Part shown: in pieces, positions 1-11,630 of the stretch
Numbering within the stretch: position 1 is the first letter of the stretch
Layout of the letters: each line of letters opens with the position of its first letter
Origin: Galeopsis tetrahit
Taxonomy: Eukaryota > Streptophyta > Magnoliopsida > Lamiales > Lamiaceae
Reading direction: 5' to 3'
DNA length: 64,000 nucleotides
Assembly: GCA_963675135.1 (NCBI GenBank)
Contig: OY776129.1
Span: 70,091,348-70,155,347, forward strand
Made by a program: the position numbers and the translations under genes
The notes under the pieces: model-generated
What the model saw: the letters and a program-made list of their open reading frames with translations, nothing else
Database searches by the model: none
What the model was told of the DNA's origin: nothing

Positions 1-864
1 TCCAGGGGTCGTTATCATCATGTTCATCGCTTGGAATCAAGTCAATAGACTCTCCCACAAACATGAAACGATCAGGTTGGCGAACAACCCTCCCACTACG
101 ACGAGGCAATGTATACAAAGGTTCATCAGAGTCGCCACGTTGTGCAGTCTCTTGTGGTATTTCCTCTTGCACACTCGGTGTGCCATTGTCTCCTCTCAAC
201 TCATTTAGAATGATCTCAGTATTGGACTTATGCTCATTCATATAGTCTTCTTCTAAAAATCGGGCATTGGTACTCACCACCACCCTCTGATCATTAGGAC
301 TATAAAAATAATCACCTCTCGTTCCCTTAGGGTATCCTACAAACAACCGTACTTCAGTTCTAGGTGCCAACTTATCAGCTTCCTTGTTCAGCACATGTGC
401 TGGACAACCCCAAATCCGAATGTGGTTTAGACTGGGCTTTCGCCCAGACCATAATTCAATCGGGGTTTTTGGAACCACTTTAGAAGGTACATAATTTAGA
501 AGGTACGCTGCTGTTTCCAAGGCATAACCCCAAAAAGAGGTAGGTAATGAAGCATAACTCATCATCGATCTCACCATATCTAATAGAGTCCTATTCCTTC
601 TCTCAGCCACGCCATTTTGTTGCGGAGTACCAGGCGCGGAGAGCTGGGATCTAATCCCGTTCTCTAATAAGTATTGCCTAAATTCGTTGCTAAGGTACTC
701 GCCACCACGATCAGAACGCAGTGACTTGATACTCTTACCATGACGGTTCTCCACTTCTGCCTTAATTTTTTGAACTTGCCAAAGCATTCAGACTTGTGGC
801 GCATCAGGTAGATGTATCCATATCTTGAGTAATCGTCAATGAAAGTGACGAAGTACTCAAAACC
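1..864 (-). pseudogene. Copia integrase core and C-terminus, frameshifted (M1)
   Basis: Continuation of the M1 polyprotein. Just past the stop the frame reads GFEYFVTFIDDYSRYGYIYLM, typical integrase. Around 760-800 the frame shifts; beyond it the sequence reads SLRSDRGGEYLSNEF (second catalytic Asp), then QQNGVAERRNRT (catalytic Glu), then HIRIWGCPAHV and FVGYPKGTRG of the integrase C-terminus. At the left edge it enters the integrase-RT linker (LPRRSGR). The RT lies outside the window. Catalytic residues survive at sequence level, but one stop and one frameshift prevent a continuous product. Confidence 0.88.
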
Positions 865-2382
865 TCATCTAGCTTGAACAGTCATAGGCCCACACAAATC
901 AGAGTGAATCAATTCCAACACATCATTAGCCCTATTACCCTTGGCCTTAAAAGGCCTCGAGGTCATCTTGCCTTCCAAACAGGATTCGCAGACTGAGAAT
1001 GGTTCCACTTGGAGAGACTCCAAAAACCCACTACTTACTAGTCTTTGAATCCTTCTTAGGTTGACATGACCCAATCTTAGATGCCAAAGGTATGTTTGAT
1101 TCAACTTAGAAGGTTCCTTTCTCTTATTTAATGATGATGATGAATGAGCTTCAGTCACAGTATGATATGCACACGTAATAGTATAAAGATTGTTTTCTAA
1201 CGTGCCAGAACAGATTAAAGAGTCATTTCTCATAATAACAACATTGTCATTAAAAACAACCGAGCATCCATCCAAAAATAACTTCGAAACAGAAATTAAA
1301 TTTCTCCGAAAATTCGGCACGTATAAAACGTTCTTTAATACTAAAACAGAATTAGAAAAACATAAGTGCACGTCTCCCACTGCAACCACCGATACTATCG
1401 AAGCATTGCCCAAACTAATAGTAATCTCGCCCTCACTCAGTTCCCTTGTCTGCAGAAACCCCTGCAAGGTATAACAAACATGGTCAGTGGCTCCTGTATC
1501 TACTACCCAAGAAAAGGCAGAACAAGCCGCAAAACATGTTTCAACAACTAAAGCGAGAGACGTACTAGAGTTTTCCTTTTTCAGAAGGGGACAATCAGAC
1601 TTCCAATGTCCTGTCTTGTTGCACTTGAAACATTTACCCTTCGGCTTTTTAACGCCACCAGAAGGCGCCAGTTTCTTGCTCCCACTGCTTTCACCACCAC
1701 CCTTTTTCTGTAAAGGCTTTTTCTTCTTCTTGCCATTAGACGAAGAAGGTCCAGCCTGGACAGTAACATTGTCTTGTGGTCGTTTACCCATGAGACCCTC
1801 CACCGCGACCAATTCCGTAAGAAGCTCGGTTAAAGTATAATCCTTCTTACTCATGATCGCATTTACACGGAAGTTCTCAAAAGACTTTGGGAGCGAGTGT
1901 AGGATCATATCGATCTTGGTGTCATTATCGATTAACCCTCCGAGGACCTCAATCTCATTCAGATATTCCATCATCTTGAGACCGTGGTCCCTCACGGACG
2001 CTCCCTCTGGCATAGAGGTTGACATGATCTTCCTCATAGCCTCAAAGCGGGCAGCCCTATCTTTCTCACCAAAAAGCTCTTTGAGGCTCAACATCATAGC
2101 TGCGGCACTAGGCATAGTTTGATGCTGCTGTTGTAAAACATTTGACATCGAGGCCAAAATGTAACAACAAGCCATCTCATCAGCCTTGTGCCACTTCTTA
2201 TGAGCCTCCTTTTGCTCTTCAGTAGATTCGGGTCCCAAAGGGGCAGGAGCAGGTGTGTCGAGCACAAACTTGTACTCATCTGCAACAAGGACAATGTCCA
2301 GATTTCTTTTCCAATCTAAGTAATTTTGACCAATAAGCTTATTTTGATTTAAGATAACCATAAGTGGGTTGAATGTCACCAT
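865..2382 (-). pseudogene. Copia gag-protease-integrase N-terminus (M1)
   Basis: Start chosen at 2382 (MVTFNPLMV), because the 38 residues upstream in the open frame look like leader. The protein begins with a Copia gag domain (NKLIGQNYLDWKRNLDIVL), then a basic linker and a CCHC zinc knuckle (CFKCNKTGHWKSDCP). Next come the aspartic protease motif VVDTGATDH, the pre-integrase zinc-binding segment (LWHLRLGHVN through CESCLEGK) and the start of the integrase core (LIHSDLCGPM, first catalytic Asp). The frame ends at an in-frame TGA (865-867) right after VQAR, where related elements continue with the integrase core. The integrase carries on beyond this stop to the left, so the gene is broken rather than naturally short. 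Confidence 0.9.
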
Positions 2383-3637
2383 AATGTATCTGAAATAAAT
2401 AAAATGCAAGCAATAAATCACATAAGTTTGAAGCATAAAACATTGGAAACCTTCAAAACCAACATTCAACACAACCTCTAACAGCCCAACAAACACATAT
2501 GCAAGCCACGTTAGGGTGGTCGTTTACACATGTATTCATTGACCAGACATTCAGTCTTTAATTTCAATATCACGTCAACTTATCCTTATGACGAATGAAA
2601 TTAACAGTCGAACTTTAACTGGCCATGTGAACTAGAATAGTGACCCCGTTGGGGGGTTATATTCAAATTCACATCTAAGTGATGACCACAATTTAACAAC
2701 AGTTATCTTGAATTATTCTTTACTGATGAACTCATGGATGACACATCCGTTAGGGAAGATCACACACTTCATCTAAAGATTAAAACAGTTTTATTAGAAG
2801 TCTTAACTAGTAAGCTCGTGAATGTTGCACCCGTTAGGGGAAGACTCCCAAGGTCCCACGAGCAACATACACTTTACTTAAAGACCAATTGTGGAGGCCT
2901 ATAAATTAATTAAAATTCAATTATCTCACTTAGTCATTTAAACTTTGAAGATTATTCACAGGCATAACAAATTAACTAAATAATACAAGCATGCCAATCA
3001 TAACAAGATGCGATAAATAGAGGTAAAATAAATAAATGCACATATATCGCAACCCCTTGAAAAACCTATCAAAAAACAGCCTACAATAAGCTATTACAAT
3101 GATAAAACAGTGGCGCGGACAGATGTCTCGCATCGGCCTCTCACGCAATGCAAAAATCTCGAATACACGTCCACCGACTAAAACTGGCAGAAAACTTCAT
3201 CAAGACGTTGAATTAGGCCTCGCCACTCGTCGTCACAGCATATCTGTGACTCCTGTAGATCTCGTCGAGACGTTTCCGAAAAGGTCTTGTGGGCTGAAAA
3301 CGGACATCCGAGTCAAAAGTTATGGCCAAAACAGTTTTCACCATCCAAGGCCATAACCCGAAAAACTCAGATTACTGTTTTCAGATCTTCCATCGACACC
3401 GCCCGTTCTCACGATCAAAAATTACAATATAAACGAGCAAAACCCTACTACAGTGATCTATGAAATAGTCCTATACTACCCACACTTATTATCTGGTGGG
3501 AAAAACGATTACATAACACTAGGGTTGCGATAGAAGAATAAAAAAATTAACCAACAGAAACGCATACGTACATGAAATAAAATAAATTGAATCATACAAT
3601 CATACGTTTCAGGCAGAGCCAACAATCCACGAATCCA
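2383..3637 (-). other. 5' untranslated leader of M1
   Basis: About 1.25 kb between the primer-binding site and the gag start with no coding pattern on either strand. Short open frames here have no recognisable family. It holds an imperfect repeat around the phrase CCGTTAGGG (2747-2755 and 2831-2838). The leader would contain packaging signals; none can be pinpointed by eye. Confidence 0.6.
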
Positions 3638-3650
3638 GGCTCTGATACCA
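3638..3650 (-). other. Primer-binding site of M1 (initiator Met tRNA)
   Basis: On the minus strand reads TGGTATCAGAGCC, complementary to the 3' end of plant initiator methionine tRNA, the usual minus-strand DNA primer of Copia elements. Two bases separate it from the LTR end. Confidence 0.92.
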
Positions 3651-3652
3651 AT

Positions 3653-4894
3653 TGCTGGAACACGCCGGCGAAGGCGGTCCGTCACCAGGATCATTGTCGG
3701 ATGCCAAACGTATAAATAAATAAATAAAACCTAAACATGCTTCTAAAACATAGTTTAGATCTGTTACCCTTGAAGATCGAGGCGTTGATTTCAATCTACA
3801 GATCTTCTAGTCTGTCTCCCAACTTCGCTCGAACACCGGGTGGACGGCGTGCTATCAAACGTGGAGAAGGTGCCTCAATTTCGTCTCCTTGAAACCCTAG
3901 CCGTTTTTCTCTATTTCGTGTGTGCTAGGGTTTCAAAACTGAATTAGGGCTCCTATTTATAATTTCCATAAGTTTCATGGGCCAGACTAGGGATCCATTA
4001 GAAGGTATAGGGCTTGGGCTTCTTACAGGCCCAAATACTCTTATGTTCAGCCCAGAACATATAATTTGGCCCGAGAACATTAATTCATTCCACTAGAGAA
4101 TTAATGTTGCACTCCCGTCTTATCCCGAACCGAATCAGGGCTTCTATTAGACTTTATAATTCCCCGTGTTTAAGATATCGCACGTCCATTAATTATTAAA
4201 GCTCCCGACTTCTTTAAATAATTAATTACTATAATTCCTTGAGTAGTACCACTCAACCTTGTTGTCGTACGGATTAAATCCACCTGCAGGGTTTAATACG
4301 ACAATCCTTTATGAGTTTCCTCAAGGGGACATCATCAGCCTGGATGTACAGGACACGGTGCCCTAATGCCAATAAGTAGACATCATGCGAGCGATGCCAC
4401 TACCCAAAATACAGAGCGTGAAGAATCTATCAAGATTCTCACCTATGGTACATCAAAGTAGTGAACAAGCACCCCACACATCTAAATATCACACTTAGGG
4501 TTAAGAATCATAAAAGTCACCAAGACTTCTAGTTCTTCATAACAGTCAGAACAGAAGAACATGTCTTATCTGTGATCCATTCAATACGCCACAGCGCACT
4601 AGTATAAACTAATGGCCAAGACAAACCACTAACAAGTTTATACTACAACTTAAACCAATAGTTTTGTCCATAACTATCTCAGTTGTGAATACTGTTTATA
4701 TGTTACAAGGAACTGACAATGTGATCTTCTGTGTGACTACAAACCCACCACATCGTCTACAATGCAAGATAAGCAGACATACAAGTAATCACAAAGAATG
4801 CAATAATGTGAAAAACCATTTATTTCAGATAAAAGGAAATCGAATATACGTCACAAAAGCCCACTAAAAGTTTGCTTTACAGTATACACCAACA
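3653..4894 (-). repeat. 5' LTR of M1 (about 1242 bp)
   Basis: On the minus strand begins TGTTGGTGTATACTG at 4894 and ends TTCCAGCA at 3653, next to the primer-binding site. Terminal TG...CA and the near-inverted TGTTGG/CCAGCA support these ends. A TATA box (TATAAATA on the minus strand, plus coordinates 3954-3961) lies in the downstream part, as expected for an LTR promoter. The right end is confirmed by the abrupt loss of the M2 gag frame at 4894/4895. Confidence 0.82.
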
Positions 4895-5511
4895 AAATAG
4901 AGTTCGAGTAGACCACTTCTTGATATCTTGAGTATCTTTGATGATGGTCTTCTTGAGTTTCCATCTCTTGGGTAAAGAGTCCAAGATCTTCAAGTTTTTC
5001 TCTCTATTTGTATACTTCTTGCCTAGAGATTCAATCTCATTTATGATCTTTGTACATCTATTGTCCAGCTGATCAATAGTTTCTCCTGGATGCATCTTGA
5101 GGTGTTCAAACTTCTTGACTGCTGTCGACAATTTGCTTTCCTTGATCAGCTCAGTTCCTTCACAGAGGAGTTCCAATGCCTCCCACATCTCTCTGGCTGA
5201 CTCACAGTGGATGACCTTTGCAATGTACTCATTTGGAAGAGTTTGCATTATGTAATCTTGAGCAATGCTATCAAGGTTTGATTGCTTCATCTCTTCTGGT
5301 GTGAGATCCCTCATAGGCTTGGGAACCAGTTCTCCAACTGGGACTTCTGGATCACCATTTGCAGTGTTGACTGTCATGATGGTGATTGGGCCTTCAGTGA
5401 TTACAGACCACATCTTGTAGTGGACTGATGTGAGATTCTTCCTCATCCTGATCTTCTGTAATCATAATCCTCAACTGAAAACTTAGGCAACTTTCGCATG
5501 TTAGCACTCAT
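4895..5511 (-). pseudogene. Sirevirus-like gag, N-terminal part, interrupted (M2)
   Basis: Likely start at 5511 (MSANMRKLPKFSVEDYDY), matching the start of the F gag (NKLPKFKVADYDYWKLRM). A small deletion at the conserved Trp of DYDYW shifts the frame. The second segment, 5446 down to 4895, then reads through the gag domain: GPITIMTV, YIMQTLPNEYIAKVIHCESAREMWEALELLCEGTELIKESKLSTAV, GETIDQLDNRCTKIINEIESLGKKYTNREKNLKILDSLPKRW. The frame runs into the LTR of M1 and ends there, so the zinc knuckle and pol are missing from this side. Two lesions: the frameshift and the M1 insertion. Confidence 0.87.
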
Positions 5512-5622
5512 GCTGTATGGATTTTCAAAAACAAGTTTTTCAAAAGATCTGTTCAAGAGGACTACAGAAAGACTCCCTCAAGTCTTCTGATAATCTAGAG
5601 ACAGTAGTCCGTTAGAACCACT

Positions 5623-5634
5623 GCTCTGATACCA
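5623..5634 (-). other. Primer-binding site of M2
   Basis: Minus strand reads TGGTATCAGAGC, complementary to initiator Met tRNA, two bases from the LTR end (CCAACA then AG). The same spacing occurs in elements B and F. Confidence 0.92.
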
Positions 5635-5636
5635 CT

Positions 5637-7082
5637 TGTTGGTCCCTGAACGAGTAGTGAATGGGTTTAAAGTCTAGAGGGGAGGGGTGAATAGACTTTA
5701 AAACTTTTTCAAACAGAGTTGGGAACCTCTTCTGATTGCTATGTCAACTGGACTGCAAGTCTGCTGGTCCAGATGACTATAGTGATCTGACTGAGGAGGT
5801 TATATGCGGAATTATGGTGGCCCTGGTTTAGACTCGTTCTTGTAACTTGTTTTACTTAATTAAAATACTCAGCTGATGCTGGTTTGAAAGTTATGGCCTT
5901 GTTTTGAAGAGTGTTGAAATCACAGTATGCACTATATAATAATGAATGTAAAGGCAGAAATGTAAAGTGCAGAAAGTAAATAACACCGGATTTATAGTGG
6001 TTCGGATATACGTTCCTACGTCCACTCTCACGTCCTAACGTGATGTTTAATCCCTTTAATTTCCACAAATTACAAGGGTCTTGACCTTTATAGTCCCAAG
6101 GTTAGGACTTTGAGATCTGAGCCGTCCTAACAGCTACGGTCTCCACAAGTGATTGTAAGCACTTGCACTTTAAGGGGTTTCAAAAACTTTAACCTTTCGG
6201 TGAGGGTTGGGGTTTTTGAGGTGTATCCAACTAATGGTTCAAGCTTATAATTTGCTTAACCACTATGCCTAAAACAATTGATATACAATATGAACAGGTT
6301 TCAGGTTCTTAAGGGTTGGATAGAAATCACTTAAGAGCTATAGATAATCTAATGGTTTCTGGCTCTTTTGAGAATTCTTTAGAACTGTATGGCTTTAGCT
6401 TTGATTGCTTGCTTGGCTTGTTGAATTCTCTCTTGTGACTTCTTACACACATTTTGTGATTTCTCATCCTCTTGTATTTATAATGGAGATTGGTTGCAAC
6501 TAGCCGTTGGAGTTGACTAGCCGTTTGAGCAATCTTTCCATAATAGCTTGATTCCTTGATTCCAGCCGCTTGATTGCTTCAATCCTGGGATCATGTCAAT
6601 CTTCTAAATAAGGTAGGTCTTCGTTTGAATTGCAAGATGACTTAGGAATCAGCCGAGTCCTGGAAGAGCACATAGTCTTCTGATCTGTACTTCTAGTCTT
6701 CTGACTACTCTTCTGGCCTTAGGTCTTCTGTCTTCTGATATCAGACGAGTAACACTCTTCTGATCTGGAAATTCTTTGTACTGCTTTTAGGCCATCTTCA
6801 ATCTGGGACTCCATCAGATAGGTAGGTATACAAGCACCTTAACTTATCTGGTCTTCAAGGATCTTCTAGTCTTCATGTCTTCTACTCTTCTCATCTTGAG
6901 GATAGGCATGTAAGCCAGGACTGTGCTGATCAGCTGATATCAATACAGTTGATCACACAAGACTAGTCTAAGCTGTTCTATACAAGTCAGCTGATCCTAT
7001 TACATTTATAAACTCTAAGTGTTTTGGCCATCAAAACTATTCTAACATTAAGTGGGGCTTAGGATGAATTTATATCCCAACA
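5637..7082 (-). repeat. 5' LTR of M2 (about 1446 bp)
   Basis: On the minus strand starts TGTTGGGATATAAATTC at 7082 and ends GGGACCAACA at 5637. These ends are nearly those of the plus-strand Sirevirus LTRs here (TGTTGGGATATGAATCC...GGGACCAACA). A TATA box lies at 6475-6482 (minus strand). The phrase before the 3' end, about 5685-5700, repeats the CCCTCCCCTCTAGAC-like segment found at the ends of the LTRs of A, C and F, so M2 belongs to the same lineage. Confidence 0.87.
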
Positions 7083-7959
7083 AGCTATGTACTAACCAAG
7101 ACAGGTACATCAAAGAAATAAGGAGACAAGATCACTAGACCAGAGCACTCGACTACTCACTCAACAGACAGGTATACAAGGCTAAGACTAGATGACCAAA
7201 CAACCCGATGAGGAAGCTGGTAAAGCTGAGGGTAATACTAAGGGAATAAACAATTAAGGGGGAATCCTTGATTTCTTAAATATCCTTATGTTGACTCTTA
7301 TGTTTGTTACAAGTCATCTTGTTCGAAACCTTGATCATTGCATTAGTATGATATTCATCTTATTTATTTCACTCTACTAGTACCTACGATTATACATTAC
7401 ATATGATAAGATAGGTACATGAAGTCGTTCGACGTTCGGAATAGACAAACACAGTCGAAGGGGGAACTCGACTTGTGTTCATAAGTCTACTCGTCTGTTC
7501 TGGATGGACTCGAACAGACAAGCTAAGTGTTTCTCTTGATTGAAATATGCTAAGTGTTTATTCAAATCGAATTAAGGTTATTATAGTAATTCGATAAATG
7601 CTAAAATTTGAAAACCCTAGAATTGGATTTATACACTCCCATTTTAATGAGGTGTATACACCCAGTTCGCACTCGACTACACTAGGTCAGATGAGTTCAC
7701 TCCCCTGTCCTAACTAAGAAGAGACGGATTTCAAAATTTTACAATATCAAATCACATAATATTCTCGATTCCGTAACTGAATACCAAAGGCCCCAACCGT
7801 TGGATCTAATCCTTTAATCTTGGTCGTTGGATCAAATTTCAGTTCTTAACAAAACCCATCTTCCACACACAACTTGACCCACGATTTCATAACTCCCTTT
7901 TCTTGCTATCAAATTTCTTGCAAAATCAAACTCCCCTGTTCTTACGCTATATACTAAAG
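7083..7959 (+). other. Post-pol spacer of A with conserved block and PPT-like tract
   Basis: Non-coding region between pol and the second ORF. A 29-nt block at 7204-7232 (starts CCCGATGAGGAAGC) is identical in C (28763-28791) and differs at one base in F (62065-62093). A polypurine tract AAGGGGGAA follows at 7256-7264. The last 150 nt before the ORF are C+T rich and resemble a plant 5' untranslated region. Confidence 0.7.
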
Positions 7960-10900
7960 ATGTCGACTGTTTCTCTATTTAATGTGAGAACCAACATGCA
8001 AGCTAAGTTTGATCTTGCCCAGTTCACTGCAGAAGGGAAAGTACATGTGGAGCCCTCAATGTTCTTCAAAGGGTTACACACTGCTGGAAACCAAGAAATC
8101 ATCGATAAATGCATTCGATGTGGATTGAAGCCGTATCTGGAGGCTTTTCCTCAAGTCGTGTTAGAAGAATAGGTGTTTTTGTTCTATACCAACGCCACAA
8201 GGCGAGGATATGTGATCGAATCATTCATTGGAACGAGTCGAGTTGAACTCACTCGCGAAGTTATGTTCAATCATTTGAAGTTGCCCATCGGAACGATTGA
8301 TGTGGAAAATTATGCTGTTGGCCAAGAGTTGAGGTATTTGAGCATATTTTGTGGTAGGAAATTAAAACTCAAACCAGATGGCAAGGCCCCTGCCGTCAAG
8401 AAGTCGGAGCTTCTGGAAAAGTATCGCACCCTACTGGACATAGCGAGCAAGATGCTACTATGTGCCACTGGCTCTCATGATTCAGTCACTCAAGCTAAGG
8501 CAAGGGTGATGGTGGCGATATATGACGGAATCACAGAGGGTAATTGGTTCAAGCTGATAGTTGATCGGATGATGTACTTCAAAAGAAGTGTCAGGGTTGA
8601 CACCGACTCTTGTAGTTGGGTGGTGTCAAATGTTGTTGGGTTTGGTAATAAGCTGAGTATCTTACTACCCTTGTTGTTGCCAAACAAGTCGGACTGGAGC
8701 AAAGGAAAGCCCTTTCATCCTCTAAAGTTCTATCTGAAGAAGGAGGCACTGAAGAAACAGGTCGCTGCAAGGCCAGCTGCCCCAAGGCGAGTTCAAGTAG
8801 ATGAGTCGGAAGCGTTGCCATATGGTGACTCATCTAGCTCTTCAGAAGATGAGTCTGATGATGAAGAGTCGGAGGAAGTTGCGAAAGCTGAGTCCAGTGC
8901 AGAAGACTCGGAGGAAACTCAATCAGATGAGGAGCCTGATCAAGAGAAGGAGTCCAGTGCCCAAGTTCCACAATATTACAGACTCGTGAGAATTGGAACA
9001 CCTCCTCCACCAGAAGAGTTGAGTCCTCAGGTTGGTACCTCTACTCAGTCTGTTTCAATTCCTCTCTCTCTCTCCTCTGTTCGAACCAAGGCTAGATCAC
9101 ATCGATCTAGGCCTAGACCTGCTCCCTCAACCTCGCAAGTACTGGCGGCATTACCGCTTAGAGCCATTCATCCCCAAAACACTCCCATAAAGGATACAAC
9201 TGATACTTCGACAGTTGTCATACCAGACCAAGCCACATTAGAGCCCCCAGAAACCACACTCCAAACTCCCTCTTTACCTTCAACAGAATATGTTGAACCC
9301 CCGAACCCATCTACTTCAGACAAGACGCCAGTTGCCACTGCAACAGCTGAGTTAGGGACCCCACCTTCTCAGAACCCGTCTGAAGTTAGATTTGAATCCT
9401 TGGTATACTATCCGATGTGTCCTAGAGAGAAGAGAGTTCGTGCTTGAGTGTCCAGAAATCTGAAGAAACAGCTCTCAACTCTTGAAGTCGACACTTCCTC
9501 AGAGCAGTTTGAGAAGCTCGTCAGGATATGCACATGGTTTGCCTTAAAGAAATCTTCAACAGATGATCTTTTCGAGGTCATTCAAGGCATGGGCGGAATC
9601 TCCAACTTTATGGATTGGGAGATGGAACAGAAGGAAAACAGTGGTGTTCAAGACCACTCCGAATTGTTCCCTCGCAAGGCCTTAGTTGATCTTGTTAAGA
9701 GAATGTTGAGCATCCCTGATGGAGTTCTAGTTGAGGAGTTCGCGTTCTATGTTGGAACTCAGACTGATCTGGTGGAAGACGAGATAAAGCCAGATGTTGC
9801 TGATATTGCCATCCAGACATCAGAACCCATCTTGGAGTTGGAAGGTGCGCCTACTGAAGAAAAGGCTGAAAGTTCTGAAGAAGTTGACTCCTTAGAACTT
9901 GGTGAAGAAGATGATGAGTTTGTTGAAGCCATCATGTTTGCTGAAGATGAGCTTATGGAAAAAGTTCAAGAAGAAATGGTGGTTGAAGCTCAGTCGACTA
10001 CTCAAGCGTTTCCTGAAGGATATCTTGAGGAGCTAAAGTCGGATTTGAAAGAAGTCGTACACTCTGCTATAGATGAGTTTCTGCACTCAAAAGTGAAAGA
10101 CATGCTAGTTGAGCAGAACCAAACACTTGTTGACAGCTCAAGAGAGTTGATAGTTGGAGAGGTCAACAAGATGGACTCAACTTTCAGAACAGAGATGTAT
10201 GCTGAAGTTCAAAGTTTTCTTGAGAAGCAAGTTGATTTCTCTGAAAAGAGATCTATCTCGTTTGCTCGCTCGTTAGCTGAAGAGTCTAGCAAGATGGAAA
10301 GACTCTACAGAGTGAAGATTGAAATTGTTGATGAACAGAGAAGGGAAGCACAAGATCAGTTGGTGCGTTCTCGAGCTGTTCTCACTGAGCTAACCGAGCA
10401 GAACACACTCCTTCGCTAGACAGCTACATATTTTAAGGATGAACTAGTTTCAAGTTCAAGGAAGCTGGAGTTGGCTACTGATCGTCTTGAAAAGCTGAGT
10501 CATGACAAGTCGCATCAGAAACAGATCGAGTTGGCTGTTGAGGCGATGAAGGAAGCTGTGAAGGAAGAGATGACTCGATTTACTAGTCTTTTCACTCTTA
10601 AGGCTAATGATGAAGCCAAAAAGGGGGAAGAGGCAAGTAAAGTTGAGAAGGATGTTTTAATGACTAAGTCTGCTGAACCAGAAGATAAGGAAGCTGCTAC
10701 GACGATGCAAGAGCTCAAGAGGCCTAAGAGAGGCAAGCTAGTTAAAACTGCTGAGCTTGAGCAAGTCAAGTCAGATGAGCAGAAAAGATTGGAGAAGGGC
10801 AAAGGAGTTGCATCCCCAGAAGCAGAAGATGAGGTTCAGACTAGACGAGTTAAAAGGAAGTTAGCCATTGAAGAAAAAGAGCCTACTGCAATAGTTGAGA

Positions 10901-11430
10901 AGAAGCAAAAGATTGCTGATCCCAATGATGAAGCTCACTATGCAAGCCAAAAGAAAGTTGGAAAACATATTGAGAGATTGCAGAAGCTGAAGGCAGATGA
11001 AGATCAGATGGAAGATCAGTTCATTGACTACTTCATAGACAAAGAGCATCGAGCTGAATGGATGAAAGTGAAGAGGCAATGGGAACTTGATCATTGGATT
11101 ATTCGCAAGTATGGTGATTCTGAAAGTCCAGATGAGTTGTACTCCGTGTTTGACAGATTCATGGAAGGTCAGAACAAATTATTATGGAATTTGATCTTTA
11201 GGATATCTGCTGGAGCGAACTTCAACATTCTTGTTCATGTATTTCCAAGATAGAAATGTCCTATGACCAGCTCTGGTAAGAGAGTTGACATCAATCAGAT
11301 CAAGAAGTTTGAAGAAGAGTTACTTGAGAAAGAGAAGATCGAAGATGAAGGCCACATCAGAATTATTCACAAGAGACTCCTAGATGCATTCTGTGTTCCT
11401 AACCCAGAAGGAGGTACTCTTTCAGATTAG
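7960..11430 (+). pseudogene. Sirevirus second ORF (env position), four in-frame stops (A)
   Basis: One frame is open from ATG 7960 to TAG 11428-11430 except for stops at 8170-8172 (TAG), 9445-9447 (TGA), 10417-10419 (TAG) and 11251-11253 (TAG). No frameshift is needed. The N-terminal part (VEPSMFFKGL, IIDKCIRCGLKPYLEAFP, LELTREVMFNHLKLP-like) matches the plant 'putative plant transposon protein' type of domain seen in C, F and B. The middle is acidic, then long coiled coil. The C-terminus (HRAEWMKVKRQWELDHWIIRKYG...) matches the C-termini of C and B. No signal peptide or clear membrane segment is seen, so an envelope role is unsupported. All four stops are explicable as C-to-T changes. Function unknown. 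Confidence 0.85.
10618..10630 (+). other. Internal polypurine tract in the second ORF of A
   Basis: AAAAAGGGGGAAG lies in the coding sequence (residues AKKGE) and repeats the 3' tract of the same element. The 13 nt GATGAAGCCAAAA (10609-10621) are the exact reverse complement of TTTTGGCTTCATC (11604-11616), which precedes the 3' tract. Confidence 0.75.
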
Positions 11431-11616
11431 TTATGTGTTCTGATAATTAGTTTTTTTTTGTTGCTCTGATTGTTTTTTTTTTTGAAGTATGTGTAATATC
11501 TACTGTTCTTATCTTGAATGAATGAAAAGATAAAGTACTATTTGATGTTAAGACAAGATAACTACTTAACTAGTCTACTACTATTGAGAAAAGATTCAAG
11601 TAGTTTTGGCTTCATC

Positions 11617-11629
11617 AAAAAGGGGGAAA
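11617..11629 (+). other. 3' polypurine tract of A
   Basis: AAAAAGGGGGAAA one base before the 3' LTR (TGTTGGGATA at 11631). This is the standard plus-strand DNA primer position, and the tract is identical in B and C. Confidence 0.92.
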
Positions 11630-11630
11630 T

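Larger units (their letters stand above)
1..4894 (-). mobile_element. Copia LTR retrotransposon M1, 5' part, nested in M2
   Basis: Read on the minus strand, this is the 5' part of a Ty1/Copia element: LTR (3653-4894), primer-binding site, long leader, then gag, protease and integrase running off the left edge. Domain order gag-PR-INT is seen directly and is diagnostic of Copia. It lies inside the gag gene of another minus-strand Copia element: the M2 reading frame stops exactly where the LTR of M1 begins. The likely 5-bp target duplication on this side is AAATA (4895-4899); the other copy is outside the window. The coding region has an in-frame stop and a frameshift, so this copy is dead. Lineage within Copia is not assigned. 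Confidence 0.9.
4895..7082 (-). mobile_element. Copia LTR retrotransposon M2, 5' part, nested in Sirevirus A
   Basis: Minus-strand element with LTR 5637-7082, primer-binding site 5623-5634 and gag from 5511, cut at 4894 by M1. Its right end lies in the non-coding region of element A that follows pol: sequence to the right matches the same place in elements C and F. The 5 bp after the right end are AGCTA (7083-7087); the matching left copy is outside the window. The gag resembles that of the plus-strand Sireviruses here. Confidence 0.85.

Noticed and set aside
3099..3356. 85-codon plus-strand frame in the M1 leader
   Set aside because: Antisense to the element and without homology that I recognise.
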